The translations under genes and the position numbers were made by a program. This document shows, in pieces, positions 21,479 to 31,309 of a DNA stretch of 64,000 nucleotides. The first letter of the stretch is position 1; each line of letters starts with the position of its first letter. This stretch comes from Euwallacea fornicatus (Eukaryota; Arthropoda; Insecta; Coleoptera; Curculionidae). Location: positions 4,092,001 to 4,156,000 of the forward strand of contig NC_089559.1 in NCBI RefSeq assembly GCF_040115645.1, read 5' to 3'. The notes under the pieces are model-generated. The model saw only the letters and a list, made by a program, of their open reading frames with translations. It had not been told where the DNA came from and did no database searches.

Positions 21479-21860
21479 TATATTGTATATGTCGGAGATT
21501 TATTAGTTCTTAAGTTTAAAAATGTAAAATGTGAGTTAGCAATAAGGCTGAAGAGCAGGTTGACAGGTTTATCGTGGAGATAAAGCATTGTCGAACGAGG
21601 TCACCATTACCGACGCAATTAAGGGCCATGTGTGAAGTTGCGGTCCGTGGGAAAACCAGGACGAACAGGTACCATTCCCTTGAGTCAAGAGGACCACGGG
21701 GAATGGGAACTGTGAAGAAGGCAGTAATTAAAAAGAAGGGAAATGTTGCGGTCGAGTAGTAGTGAATTCGTTTAGCCTTGCCTTACTATCAATTGATATA
21801 ATAAAACATTAAAATTATCAATGATGGAGAACATTCCTAATGTTACCCCGACATATATAA
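21479..21860. other. no recognisable feature
   Basis: Flank between the Tc1 element and the next non-LTR fragment. It should be the older sequence into which both inserted. Nothing I can assign. Confidence 0.4.
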
Positions 21861-22366
21861 ATCTTTATTTCACAAAAAATAGGCTATCGACTAATCGGTC
21901 TTTCTACCTGTGTGTGTGTGTACGTTTAATACATTTGGCAAAAATTATAGTAACAGTAAAAATAGTAATAGTTAACAAAAGAAAAGAAAACTAAAGAAAG
22001 CCAATCACCCAAGAAAGAAAAACTTCACTTGAATTTAAGTGTTCCAACAGAGAGGCAGCTAGGAAAAGGTAGCGGGATTGTCTGTTTGGTCTTATTAGGC
22101 ACAGTGGGTTCAGTATATTCCAGTTGTGCGGATTGTTTTTCCATTTAGTCTGCAATTGTCTGTGTCTTTCCATTATTCTTGTTATCTGTGTCTGTTCATA
22201 GAGAAGTTTCTTGGAATAGTTGTGTAAGGGGTTTAAGGGATTTCTTATCTTGTTGATCAGTCTAAGCGCTATTTGTTCCATGGTCTGTATGTACTTTCTG
22301 GTTTTGTCGGTAGCGTTTGCTCTGAGTATGTGTCCGTAGTCCAGCAGCGGCCTGCAAACGGCTTTA
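21861..22366 (-). mobile_element. 3' fragment of the non-LTR family seen at 4095-5460
   Basis: Encodes on the minus strand the RT C-terminus (MEQIALRLINKIRNP, QTKWKNNPHNW), parallel to the C-terminus of the element at 4175-5353. It has the same 3' terminal motif (GTCGATAGCC). The coding trace continues up to 22366, where a mariner-superfamily transposon begins. A short GT dinucleotide run sits in its 3' region near 21911-21922. Confidence 0.8.
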
Positions 22367-22368
22367 TA

Positions 22369-23975
22369 CAGGGTGTTTCCTAACTACGTGTAAAAAATTT
22401 AAAGGCGTAATCCTCGACTGATTTTGAGTCAAAAATGTCTAATAAACATATTTCCGCAAATGCCTTGTTTCCAAGATACATGTGGTTGAAATGTGAGAAG
22501 AAAAAGAGATTTTATTTCCAAAATGACTCAATTTGGGTGTTTGAATTTTAGAAAAGGCAATTTTTTGGGGGAATGCTTTAATGATTAATTATAAGAATTG
22601 CTGAAAATGACCACCATTACTCATAACGGACGCTTCCATCCTTCTTGTTAATGATTGTCTCACTCTCTCGAAAACTCCTGGTTTGTTGCGTATCGTTTCA
22701 CATCCGGTAATTATACGTTCCTGAAGTTGATCTAGAGTGTTTATTGGGACAGCATAGACAAGTCTCTTCAGATCACCCCAAAAGTAGAAGTCCAGAGGAT
22801 TACAATCCGGGGACCTTACTGGCCACGACCGATTAGGCTCTGGGACACCTCTGCCTATCCATTTATTTGGAAAAGTTGCATTTAAGTGTTCGCGGACGCG
22901 TAGAGAAAAATGTGCTGGCGCACCGTCATGCATAAACCACATTTGAAGCCTCTGTGCAATAGGTACTTCTTCCAGTAAAACTGATAAAGTATTTTACCAA
23001 AAATTGAAATATGTTTCTCCATTAAGATGATGCGGCAAAAAGTAGGGTCCAATCAAATAATCTCCAACTATACCGGCCCATACATTTAGAGAAAATTGAT
23101 GTTGGAACCGTTCGTTCACAATTGAATGAGGATTTTCATCAGCCCAAATGTAATTATTGTGAAAGTTGATAATTGCACTTCTGGAAAACGTCGTTTCATC
23201 TGTGAACAATACACGAGAAAGGAATTGTGGATCTAATGCAACTTTTTGTAGGATCAATTGACTAAACTGAATACGTCGAGGATAATCTTGAGGTAACAAG
23301 GCTTGTACTCTTTGTATGTGGTACGGGTAAAGTTGTTGCTCTTTTAAAACAGTCCACACTACTTTATGACTCATATTTAAAACGGCAGCTATTTTACGAG
23401 TACTTGTTCCGGGGTTTTCTTCAATACGTCTTAAGATTTCTTCCTCCACTTCTGGTCTTCGACGTGTTATTGGCTTTCCTCCTCCTGGAGTTTTCATAAG
23501 AGATCCTGTATCACAAAGACGTTGAAAGAGGTTTTTAAAGGTTTGGTGGTTTGGAAACCTTTCCATGTAAATGCGCCTCGCTGGCAAACACTTACCATCA
23601 ACAAGGCCGTAAACAAAAACCATATTGGTCATTTCTTGATTAGTGTAATTAGGCATTTGAAAAATTTTCAAAATTGAGGTATAATCTGATTTTTGGGACA
23701 CAGAACTAAATTCTTTCACTTTAGAGTAAAACACCAAAATAACACTGACTATCTTGATTATAGTAGTGGAAGTAGCAAAAAAAACTAACAATGAACAAGT
23801 TAGTAAATACCACCAAACCTTTAGAAACCTTTAAAACCTTTTTCAACGTCTTTCAGTCAACACCCTGTATCTTGGAAACAAGGCATTTGCGGACATGTTT
23901 ATTAGACATTTTTGACTCAAAATCAATCGAAGATTACGCCTTTAAATTTTTTACACGTAGTTAGGAAACACCCTA
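22369..23975 (-). mobile_element. mariner-superfamily transposon with 110-bp TIRs and DD44D spacing
   Basis: Terminal inverted repeats of about 110 bp (22369-22480 and 23866-23975) begin CAGGGTGTTTCC. TA lies on both sides (22367-22368, 23976-23977). The right end has one terminal change (CACCCTA). Total 1607 bp with one transposase on the minus strand. Left flank is a non-LTR RT and right flank a piggyBac gene. Confidence 0.9.
22589..23656 (-). pseudogene. mariner-superfamily transposase (DD41D-like lineage), one in-frame stop
   Basis: A 356-codon frame from ATG 23656 (MPNYTNQEMTNMVFVYGL), broken only by TAA at 22994-22996. The N-terminal half has two helix-turn-helix segments (KNLFQRLCDTGSLMKTPGGG; STRKIAAVLNMSHKVVWTVL). 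The catalytic core shows Asp in LFTDETTF, Asp in MHDGAPAHF and Asp in CNPLDFYFWG. I count 44 residues between the last two. The extra residues lie in RGVPEPNRSWPVRSPD. The fold family is clear (IS630/Tc1/mariner); closest in style to the DD41D elements also present here. Confidence 0.88.
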
Positions 23976-24569
23976 TATAGACACTTAAGATTTGATGACC
24001 CTTCCACAAGGAATGATAGAATAGTAGAGACAAAAGATAAACTTTAAGCAATTCGCAAAACATATGATAAATTTGTAAAAAATTGCATTGATAATTATTC
24101 ACCAGGCGAAAATATCAGTCGATGAAAGATTAGCTACATTCAGAGGAACATGCCCATTTAGAGTTTATATAAAAAGTAAACCGGATCAATATAGACTAAA
24201 AATTTGGGTTTGCTCGGACACTGATTCAGCTTATACCGGGTGTCCCATCTTAATAGAAACAGCTTAATATCTCGTGAATTGTTCGACCTAAAAAAAATGT
24301 TTTAAACAAAAGTTGTAGAATATTGAGGGGCAAGAGAGATGGCAATGGTCTTTTTTATACAGCGAGTTGCTGTCAAGGTTATTTGAAAGTCAACTTTGAT
24401 ATTTCAAATAAAAACCTATATTTTTTTTATTACAGATTTATTCCTATTGTGATTCTGGATACTTTTTGTAGGAAACTTTTTTTTAAGTAACTCTCAGTTT
24501 CATGGTTATAAATTGAGAGACGTGTTTTAATATTGTGTAATACACTTTAAGGAATGCAATGTAATACTA

Positions 24570-25855
24570 TTAGGTGTATACCTATGACTCCGCGTTTTTA
24601 TTTCTAGTTCTATTTTCTTTGAAAAAATATTTTTTTATTTAAGGAATTTTATTTCATTTTTTGCTCCATATTACCAGCTTTCTATTTATATATGATAATT
24701 GCTATATGATCTTTTAAAACTTTTCAATTAAGGTTTAAATATGTCCAATTTTGTGCCGAATAAACATCATTTGCGGGAAGCTTTGCTCTTCCTTTTCCAT
24801 CTTAAGAAAAACGCCACTGCCGCTCACCAAATGCTCGTTGAGGCTTATGGCAATGATGCTGCATCTATAGGAACTTGCCAACCATGGTTTCAGCGCTTCA
24901 AATCAGATGATTTCGACCTCAACGACAAGGAGCATGGTAAGCCGTTGAAAAAATTTGAAGACGAAGAACTGCAGGCTTTGTTGGACGAAGACGCCGCGCA
25001 AACGCAAGAACAGCTCGCATCTTCCCTTAACGTCACGCAGAAAACGCTTTCGGTTCGTCTTCACGCTATGGGAAAAATTCAAAAGGAAGGAAAATGGATA
25101 CTTTATGAATTGATGGAAAGGAACAAAGAACAACGAAAAACGACGTGTGAGATCTTGCTCGAACGTTTTCAAAGAAAGTCTTTTCTACATTGTATCGTGA
25201 CCGGAGATGAAAAATGGCTTTACTTCGACAATCCAAAGAGGAAAAAATCATGGGTGAGCCCGGGTGAGCCAACAACTACGACCGCAAAGCCAAATATCCA
25301 CGGGAAGAAGGTATTGCTCTGCATTTGGTGGGACCAGCGCAGCATACTGTATTACGAGCTTCTCCAACCTGGCGAAACAGTCACTGCCAATCGTTACGTC
25401 CAACAACTAGTGCAGTTGCGTAATCAACTCGCAGTAAAGAGGCAAGAATGGGCAGATCGACACGACAAAGTCATACTGCTTCATGACAACGCAAGGCCTC
25501 ATGTCGTTCAATCAGTCAAGAACACCTTGAAGGATTTCAAATGGGAAGTCTTTTTGCACCCGCCATATTCGCCAGATATCGCCCCGTCGGATTATCACCT
25601 TTTCCGTTCGATGACTCACGGTTTGGCAGAGCAGCGCTTCCAGAATCGCCAAGAAGTCCAAGAATGGCTTGATGAATGGATTGCTTCAAAACCGACGAAT
25701 TTTTTTTACGATGGAATCCATAAACCGCCCAATCTCTGGGAAAATGTTGTCTTTAACGATGGAAATTATTTTAAATAAACATTGTTAATAAATTTATACA
25801 GTTTCAAGCAGTTGAAAATGCGTAAAAAAACGCTGAGTCATAGGTATACACCTAA
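24570..25855 (+). mobile_element. complete mariner transposon
   Basis: 1286 bp with terminal inverted repeats beginning TTAGGTGTATACCTATGACT. The arms match over about 28 bp with one or two mismatches. TA lies at 24568-24569 and 25856-25857. One uninterrupted transposase ORF. It is the innermost and therefore youngest layer of this nest. Confidence 0.95.
24741..25778 (+). CDS. mariner DD34D transposase, apparently intact
   Basis: 345 aa, the canonical mariner length, from ATG 24741 to TAA 25776-25778 with no stop or frameshift. N-terminal paired HTH domain (AAHQMLVEAYGNDAASIGTC; TQEQLASSLNVTQKTLSVRL). Catalytic residues are Asp of VTGDEKW (about 156), Asp of LLHDNARPH (about 249) and Asp of YSPDIAPSDYH (about 284), giving 34 residues between the last two. 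The WVPHEL-type linker appears as WILYEL and YSPDLAP as YSPDIAP. It catalyses cut-and-paste transposition into TA. An ATG in AAATATG context starts it. Activity is inferred only. Confidence 0.93.
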   Translation: MSNFVPNKHHLREALLFLFHLKKNATAAHQMLVEAYGNDAASIGTCQPWFQRFKSDDFDLNDKEHGKPLKKFEDEELQALLDEDAAQTQEQLASSLNVTQKTLSVRLHAMGKIQKEGKWILYELMERNKEQRKTTCEILLERFQRKSFLHCIVTGDEKWLYFDNPKRKKSWVSPGEPTTTTAKPNIHGKKVLLCIWWDQRSILYYELLQPGETVTANRYVQQLVQLRNQLAVKRQEWADRHDKVILLHDNARPHVVQSVKNTLKDFKWEVFLHPPYSPDIAPSDYHLFRSMTHGLAEQRFQNRQEVQEWLDEWIASKPTNFFYDGIHKPPNLWENVVFNDGNYFK

Positions 25856-25858
25856 TAA

Positions 25859-26919
25859 TTACTCTATCAAGTGTTCAAATATACTACCATTTTCCTGAAG
25901 ACAGAATTGTATTCTGCGGTGAAAATGTTGTGTTTGCAGTAATACTTGTTGCGGGATATTTGCACATGCATTAATAAATCTTTGCTGCATATCTTCGCAT
26001 GTTGTTGGTTTCTAGCGATAAACTACATTTTTCAGATAACCCCACAGAAAAAATCTAGCGGGGTCAAATCGGGACTTCTTGCTGGCCATAGGACGGGACT
26101 TCCTCGGCCTATCCAGCGTTGAAGCATTATTTCATTTAAATAATCTCGATCTCCGCGGGCGAAGTGTGGAGGTGCCCCATCCTGTTGAAACCACATCATC
26201 ATTCTTGTGTGGATGTCAATATTGTCAAACAAGCACGGAAAATTGTTTTGAAGAAAATGTAGATAGGAAGCGCTATTAACCAGTGCGCAAAAAAACTAGG
26301 GTCCAATCAAATTTCCGTTGAGAATGCCTCACCATACATTTAATTTCTACTGATGTTGATAATCCATTTCCTCGAAACAATGCGGATTTTCAGGTGACCA
26401 ATAATGCGAATTATGACGATTTAATATGCCGGTACTGTGAAATGTTGCCTAATCACTAAACATAGCGCAAAGGAAAAACTGTGGGTCATTGGTTGTTCTC
26501 CCTAAAGCCCATTCACAGAACCGCACACGGTGGATCTTGTCAATGTCAGAAAGCTCTTGATTCAGTGTAACGTGGTAGGGGTGGTACTTCACTGCTTTTA
26601 AAAATCTGTGCACGGTAGAGCGTGGTATTCCCAATTGTTGTTCAATTTCTCGGATACTAATGTGGGGGATTTGATTTACCATGACAAGCACTGATAATAG
26701 ACGAGGATCTTCGTCGTTAATCAGGTTACGTCTGCACCGGTGTCGTGTGAATTGTCCCAGCTTAGCTCTTTTTACTATCCTCCATAACCCAGATGCGCTC
26801 ACATGTAATCTGCGAGGATATCGCCTTTGATAAAGTATTGATTCCCTGCGGTAGTTCCCGTGACATTCCCATAAAACTAGAATCATATCGACAATATGAC
26901 TAGGTCGATAATCTGGCAT
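25859..26919 (-). pseudogene. DD41D transposase, several stops
   Basis: Starts at ATG 26919 (MPDYRPSHIVDMILVLWECH) with helix-turn-helix segments (REIEQQLGIPRSTVHRFL). The first catalytic block reads LCAMFSD then TAG in place of Glu (26449-26451). Three more stops follow within about 150 bases. The second Asp is in WFQQDGAPPHF and the third in SPDLTPLDFF, with 41 residues between, the DD41D (rosa/Visitor-type) spacing. A compensated frameshift lies just after DFF. The C-terminus ends FEHLIE with TAA at 25859-25861. Inactive. Confidence 0.85.
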
Positions 26920-28397
26920 TTTTAAAGCAAGATACACAGAAACTGAAATAATATTATTTATACTAAGTGAGCATGCATACAATGCTTTTTCAACCAATAT
27001 CCTTTTTTGTTGGATTTCTTTGAAAGGCCCATTTCAGGTCAAAAAATACATCGAATACAGTGTTCGTTTTGGTGCGAACGATTATTGTTACAATTAAACA
27101 ATGCGTATTAAATAAAATAGTATTTCTTATCGAAGCAAAAAAACTAGATATTTGATAGAGTTATTAGTATTACATCGCATTCCTTAAAGTGTATTACACA
27201 ATATTAAAACACGTCTCTCAATTTATAACCATGATACTGAGAGTTACTTAAAAAAAAGTTTCCTACAAAAAGTATCCAGAATCACAATAGGAATAAATCT
27301 GTAATAAAAAAAATATAGGTTTCTATTTGAAATATCAAAGTTGACTTTCAAATAAACTTGATAGCAACTCGCTGTATAAAAGAGACCATTGCCATCTCTC
27401 TTGCCCCCCGATATTCTACAACTTTTATTAATTTTTTTTTTTAAGTGGAATAATTCACGAGATATTAAGCTCTTTCCATTAAGATGGGACACCCGGTATA
27501 TTGAATAGTCAGGTATACACAGGAATAATAGATAATTAGCAAGAAAGAAATCAAGGATTTAGAGTCGTTTTGGATATGGTTAGACCTTATTTTAGATCAG
27601 GGCGTGGAGTTACCACGGACAATTTTTTCACATTAATTCCTCTTGCCGAAGAACTATTGAGAGATCAACTCATAATTACCGGAACTCTAAGGGCCAACAA
27701 AAAGAAGATTCCTACCGAAATTGCTCCGTATTCTAAGCGCAAGGAACAATCTTCTGTTTTTGGATTTTCAAATGGTTTGACATTAGTATCTTATGTACCT
27801 AAAAAGAAGAAAGCAATTATTCTTTTATCAACACAATTTCACAGCGACGAAATATCATCTGAAGAGAAAATAAAACGTAATCCTGAAATTATTTTTCACT
27901 ATAATAAAACTAAAGGGGCAGTTGACACCGGTGATAAAATGACTAGAGAATATACGTGTGTTCGTTCAACTAGGAGATGGCCATTTAGGATTTTTATGGA
28001 AATTATTGATATGGTTGCACTCAATGCCTATATCATATTTACTAAAAAATTTCTCAATTGTAAATGTAATGACCGTAGTAAGCGATCACATCTTTTTACA
28101 AAACTTGGCGCTAGAACTTGCTCTTCCAAATGTTCTAAACAGGAGACAAAATAGCAATAATTTTCACAAACCTGTAAATATTGCTATAGATATGTTTCTT
28201 ATGAACAGCAATGTTACAGCTCCAGAAAATTCTGTTAGAAAGATTCAACAGAATACAAATCGAAGATGCAGTTTTTGTGCCAGATGACGGGATAGAATCT
28301 AAAAATATCATGTAGTACATGCAAAAAACCCATTTGCAATATACACCGAGAAGAAATTAAAACATTTTTATGTCCTAACTGCAATAATAATAAGTAA

Positions 28398-28689
28398 GCT
28401 TAAATGATAATTTAAGGTAAAAATGAAAAGATTTTATTATTAAACCATATACAAAATGTTTAAGTTGTTAGTGTTTTATTGTATAATTGTGCAAACTAGC
28501 ATAAATAATTTATATACATGACAAAATTTTAATAGTTTCTGAAGTATTTCGGTGGGGTATCACAATTACCCCACACGGCCTGCAACGTAATTTTTTGTAG
28601 CACGGTTCTGGGAAGGTTAAATGGTCCAAATTGACGAATTTATTCCTTAGGTATTTTTCAACCATCAGATTTTGCATATTTCTTTCAAG
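28398..28689. other. piggyBac 3' flank, nothing assigned
   Basis: AT-rich. A minus-strand ORF (28510-28746) runs through here without recognisable domains. It includes a CYKKLRCRPCG patch but I cannot assign it. Confidence 0.35.
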
Positions 28690-29666
28690 TCTTAAAAATA
28701 GAGGAACATGGTCAAATTCGATCGATTTCATCAATTCGAGCTTCATTTAAGCTGAATTTCAGGATAATGTAGTAATATGTCGTAAAATTACCAAAAACGA
28801 TGATTTGGCTTCGAATAAGTAATATAACCTGTAGCTTCACTCATATCGAGTCAGATCGGCGAAATAATCTTAATGTAAACAAAAACGGCATATTTGCTCC
28901 AGACCTACTCTGAAACCATCAGATTTGGTCCAAATCCGGGAAATAATGCGAACTTGGGCTAATTCTATCATTTCCATCAATAAAGGTTAAAAATTTGAAA
29001 AGTCGAACAAGATGGGCAATTCAAAGCATAAATGACGTATCTAGGAAACATTAGAAGATGTGGTCAAACTGGTTACTCCATCTTAAAAAGAACACTCACC
29101 TGATTCATATGACTCATTTTTGACGGCATTTGGACCTCGTTTGCCAAAGTTCCTACCATTCTAAATTTGAAAAGTTGCACAAGGTGGGTATGTGAAAGCA
29201 TAAATGACGCTATATCTTGTAAACTTTTCAGGATATGGTCAAACTGTTTGCGTCATTTTAAAGACCTCTTTGGGTTGATTCATACCTGGTGATTCACATC
29301 CAGATCCTGGATCAGTCTTCCAGAAACGTCTAACCTACCATCGATTGTGAATCACCAGGTATAAGTCATTATTGAAGGCATTTGGACCTCATTTGACAAA
29401 ATTAATAAGGTTCAAAATTTTCAGTTGCACAATTTTCATGATTTAGAGCAAATCTCATGGTTTCAGAGCGGCTAAAGAGCAGACTTGTCGTTTTTGTCAA
29501 CATTAAGTTTATTTTGTCGATTTGAGTTAATTTGAGCAAATGTGCATGTCATGTTACTTGTATAAAGCCAAATCATGGGTTTCGGTCACTTTACGAGATA
29601 TTACTACGTTTTCACGGAATTGGGGTTATTTAAGTTTGCGATTGATGGAAATGATGGAATTAGCTA
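28690..29666. mobile_element. foldback-like element: long diverged inverted repeat with tandem-repeat core
   Basis: Left arm (about 28690-28975) and right arm (about 29430-29666) are imperfect inverted copies. For example GTAGTAATATGTCGTAAA, GATGATTTGGCTT and CTCTGAAACCATCAGATTTG each recur inverted on the right. The centre (28980-29420) is two diverged tandem copies of about 170 bp, marked by AAGCATAAATGACG and GGCATTTGGACCTC. A 75-bp mini-element interrupts the second copy. No coding capacity. Confidence 0.65.
29285..29359. mobile_element. 75-bp MITE-like element with 14-bp TIRs
   Basis: Begins CCTGGTGATTCACA and ends with the perfect complement TGTGAATCACCAGG, flanked by TA at 29283-29284 and 29360-29361. 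The tandem sister repeat about 175 bp to the left reads GATTCATATGACTCAT without it, giving a natural empty site. Confidence 0.8.
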
Positions 29667-29668
29667 TA

Positions 29669-30867
29669 CAGGGTGTCCTCGAATTACGTGGCCAAAATAA
29701 TACAGCAGATTGTTTGAGTGAAAATAAGTCGATTTAACTAAACTTCCCTCAGTCCAAAAGTTGATAATTATGGAGCTACAGGGTGTTAAAGTTGAAAAAA
29801 AATCACATTTTCTTTAATATCTTTCGATTTCTTTGAGTTAATTTCACGAAATTTCATATTTGAGGGTGTTTTAGGATACGAAATTCAAATTTATTAACGA
29901 TTTAGTTGTTTCTTCTAGGGGGCGCCACAAGCGACCATTAGGACACATTTAAATGTCTGTAATTTTTTCGTGCCACGGTGTATATTATTTTGGTATTTAA
30001 AAACCTTTTTCCCTACCTTTTATACTTAGAAAATGTATACTTTATTGACGTCGCTAGAAGCAACGGTTTTGGAGAAAAATGCATCTAAGCCTGACGATGC
30101 ATGCAAATTACCTTAAAATTATTTTCCGTTAAAAAAAATTTAGTTTTTCAAAAATAATTATTAGTAAAGGTATAACAATAAGTTTTCAAAATCAGATATT
30201 ATTTTGACTATTACAACGGCAAAGTCCATAAACTAACAGCATATCCACCATTTCAGAATAAGTGAATTTATTGGCCATACTTATGGATATTTACAGGAAC
30301 AAGAAGCGAAACTGACAAGAAAAACTGAGGGCTAAATAAAAAAACTGAAATTTGAGAAACAAATTCAAGTGTTAAAATGTCAATTAAAAACATAGCCAAC
30401 TGAGTTATTTACTTAAAAGCGCCAACGCAAATATGCAGCGCATTAGAATTATGCGTTTTTCTCCAAAACCGTTGCTTCTAGCGACGTCAATAAAGTACAC
30501 CTTTTCTAAGTATAAAAGGTAGGGAAAAAGGTTTTTAAATACCAAAATAATATACACCGTGGCACGAAAAAGTTACAGAGATTTAAATGTGTCCTAATGG
30601 TTGCTTGTGGCGTCCCCTAGAAGAAATAACTAAATCGTTAATAAATTTGAATTTCGTATCCTAAAACACCCTCAAATATGAAATTTCGTGAAATTAATTC
30701 AAAGAAATCGAAAGATATTAAAGAAAATGTGATTTTTTTTTCAACTTTAACACCCTGTAGCTCCATAATTATCAACTTTTAGACTGAGGGAAGTTTGGTT
30801 AAATCGACTTATTTTCACTCAAACAATCTGCGGTATTATTTTGGCCACGTAATTCGAGGACACCCTG
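29669..30867. mobile_element. non-autonomous transposon (MITE-like) with TIRs over 400 bp
   Basis: 1199 bp bounded by TA (29667-29668, 30868-30869). Arms start CAGGGTGTCCTCGAATTACG and run to about 30086 on the left and from about 30452 on the right. A second CAGGGTGT-type core lies about 105 bp inside each arm, again a direct-repeat arrangement. The 365-bp centre encodes nothing. TA target and CAGGGTG termini suggest mobilisation by a mariner-superfamily transposase. Confidence 0.85.
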
Positions 30868-30869
30868 TA

Positions 30870-31309
30870 TATCCCACTATTGTCATTGTTTGTCGATCCT
30901 TGACGTAGGACTCGAAATGACGTGGACTGGATGGTTACGTTTAAAGAACCACCCTGAACTAACATTATGAGGGACACAGTTTTCTCGTCGATGTTAATGG
31001 ACATCCCGTTTAACGATAACAACAGTTTATTGATTTTTTTATTACTTAAATTGATAACAGGTTCGATATACAGCAGAAGAGTTAGGACCAACTAACAATC
31101 AGCCACTATACGAGGTTAGTGGTTCAATTAAGTCCCCGCGTGAACACTACACGAGTATATATCGATTTTAATTACCACAAAGGAAAATTACGAGAGATCC
31201 GACTTCGAGGTATATCCCCGGATTGCAAATATCTGAATCTGTTCAGATTTAATCATCAATCAAAAAAGGCCCTCCAATCTTTTTTCTCAGTTCTTAAGTA
31301 CCAGTTCGA
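30870..31309. other. unassigned, possibly the degraded 5' part of the R1-like element
   Basis: Frame-broken sequence before the first readable R1 endonuclease residues. I could not see a clear domain or the element's 5' border. Confidence 0.3.

Larger units (their letters stand above)
24236..27496 (-). mobile_element. DD41D mariner-superfamily transposon with long TIRs, host of a mariner
   Basis: Inverted repeats of roughly 350 bp start CCGGGTGTCCCATCTTAA at 24236 and end in the complement at 27496, with TA at 24234-24235 and 27497-27498. The left arm is interrupted by a complete mariner (24570-25855); across that insertion the arms still align (ATGTAATACTA then ATTACTCTATC). Without the mariner the element is about 2.0 kb. 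It sits inside the piggyBac gene. Confidence 0.9.
23978..28397 (+). pseudogene. piggyBac-type transposase relic, split by a DD41D transposon
   Basis: The N-terminal third is missing. Readable pieces: RFDDPSTRNDRIVETKDKL and NISVDERLATFRGTCPFRVY (23985-24235), then after the insertion NQGFRVVLDMV, the VTTDNFFTLI motif and HYNKTKGAVDTGDKM (27540-28154). The three acidic positions expected in piggyBac (in CSDTDSAY, TTDNFF and KGAVDTGD) can be matched. A Cys-rich C-terminal domain (RRCSFCAR, then CSTCKKPIC and CPNCNN) ends at TAA 28395-28397. Frameshifts and stops around 27530 and 28154-28310 make it dead. No piggyBac TIR or TTAA duplication was found. Confidence 0.85.

Noticed and set aside
21574..21759. 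61-codon plus-strand ORF, basic and Arg/Lys rich.
   Set aside because: Short, without homology or context; expected by chance.
24236..24569. Independent ORFs in the DD41D TIR (and 27244-27492 on the other arm).
   Set aside because: They arise from the inverted repeat itself and have no conserved coding features.
28510..28746. 78-codon minus-strand ORF with a CYKKLRCRPCG patch.
   Set aside because: No family recognised; it runs into the inverted-repeat arm of the foldback structure, so coding is doubtful.
28690..29640. CRISPR-like spacing of repeats.
   Set aside because: Units are long, diverged and inverted, in clearly eukaryotic transposon-rich DNA; there are no short identical repeats with unique spacers.
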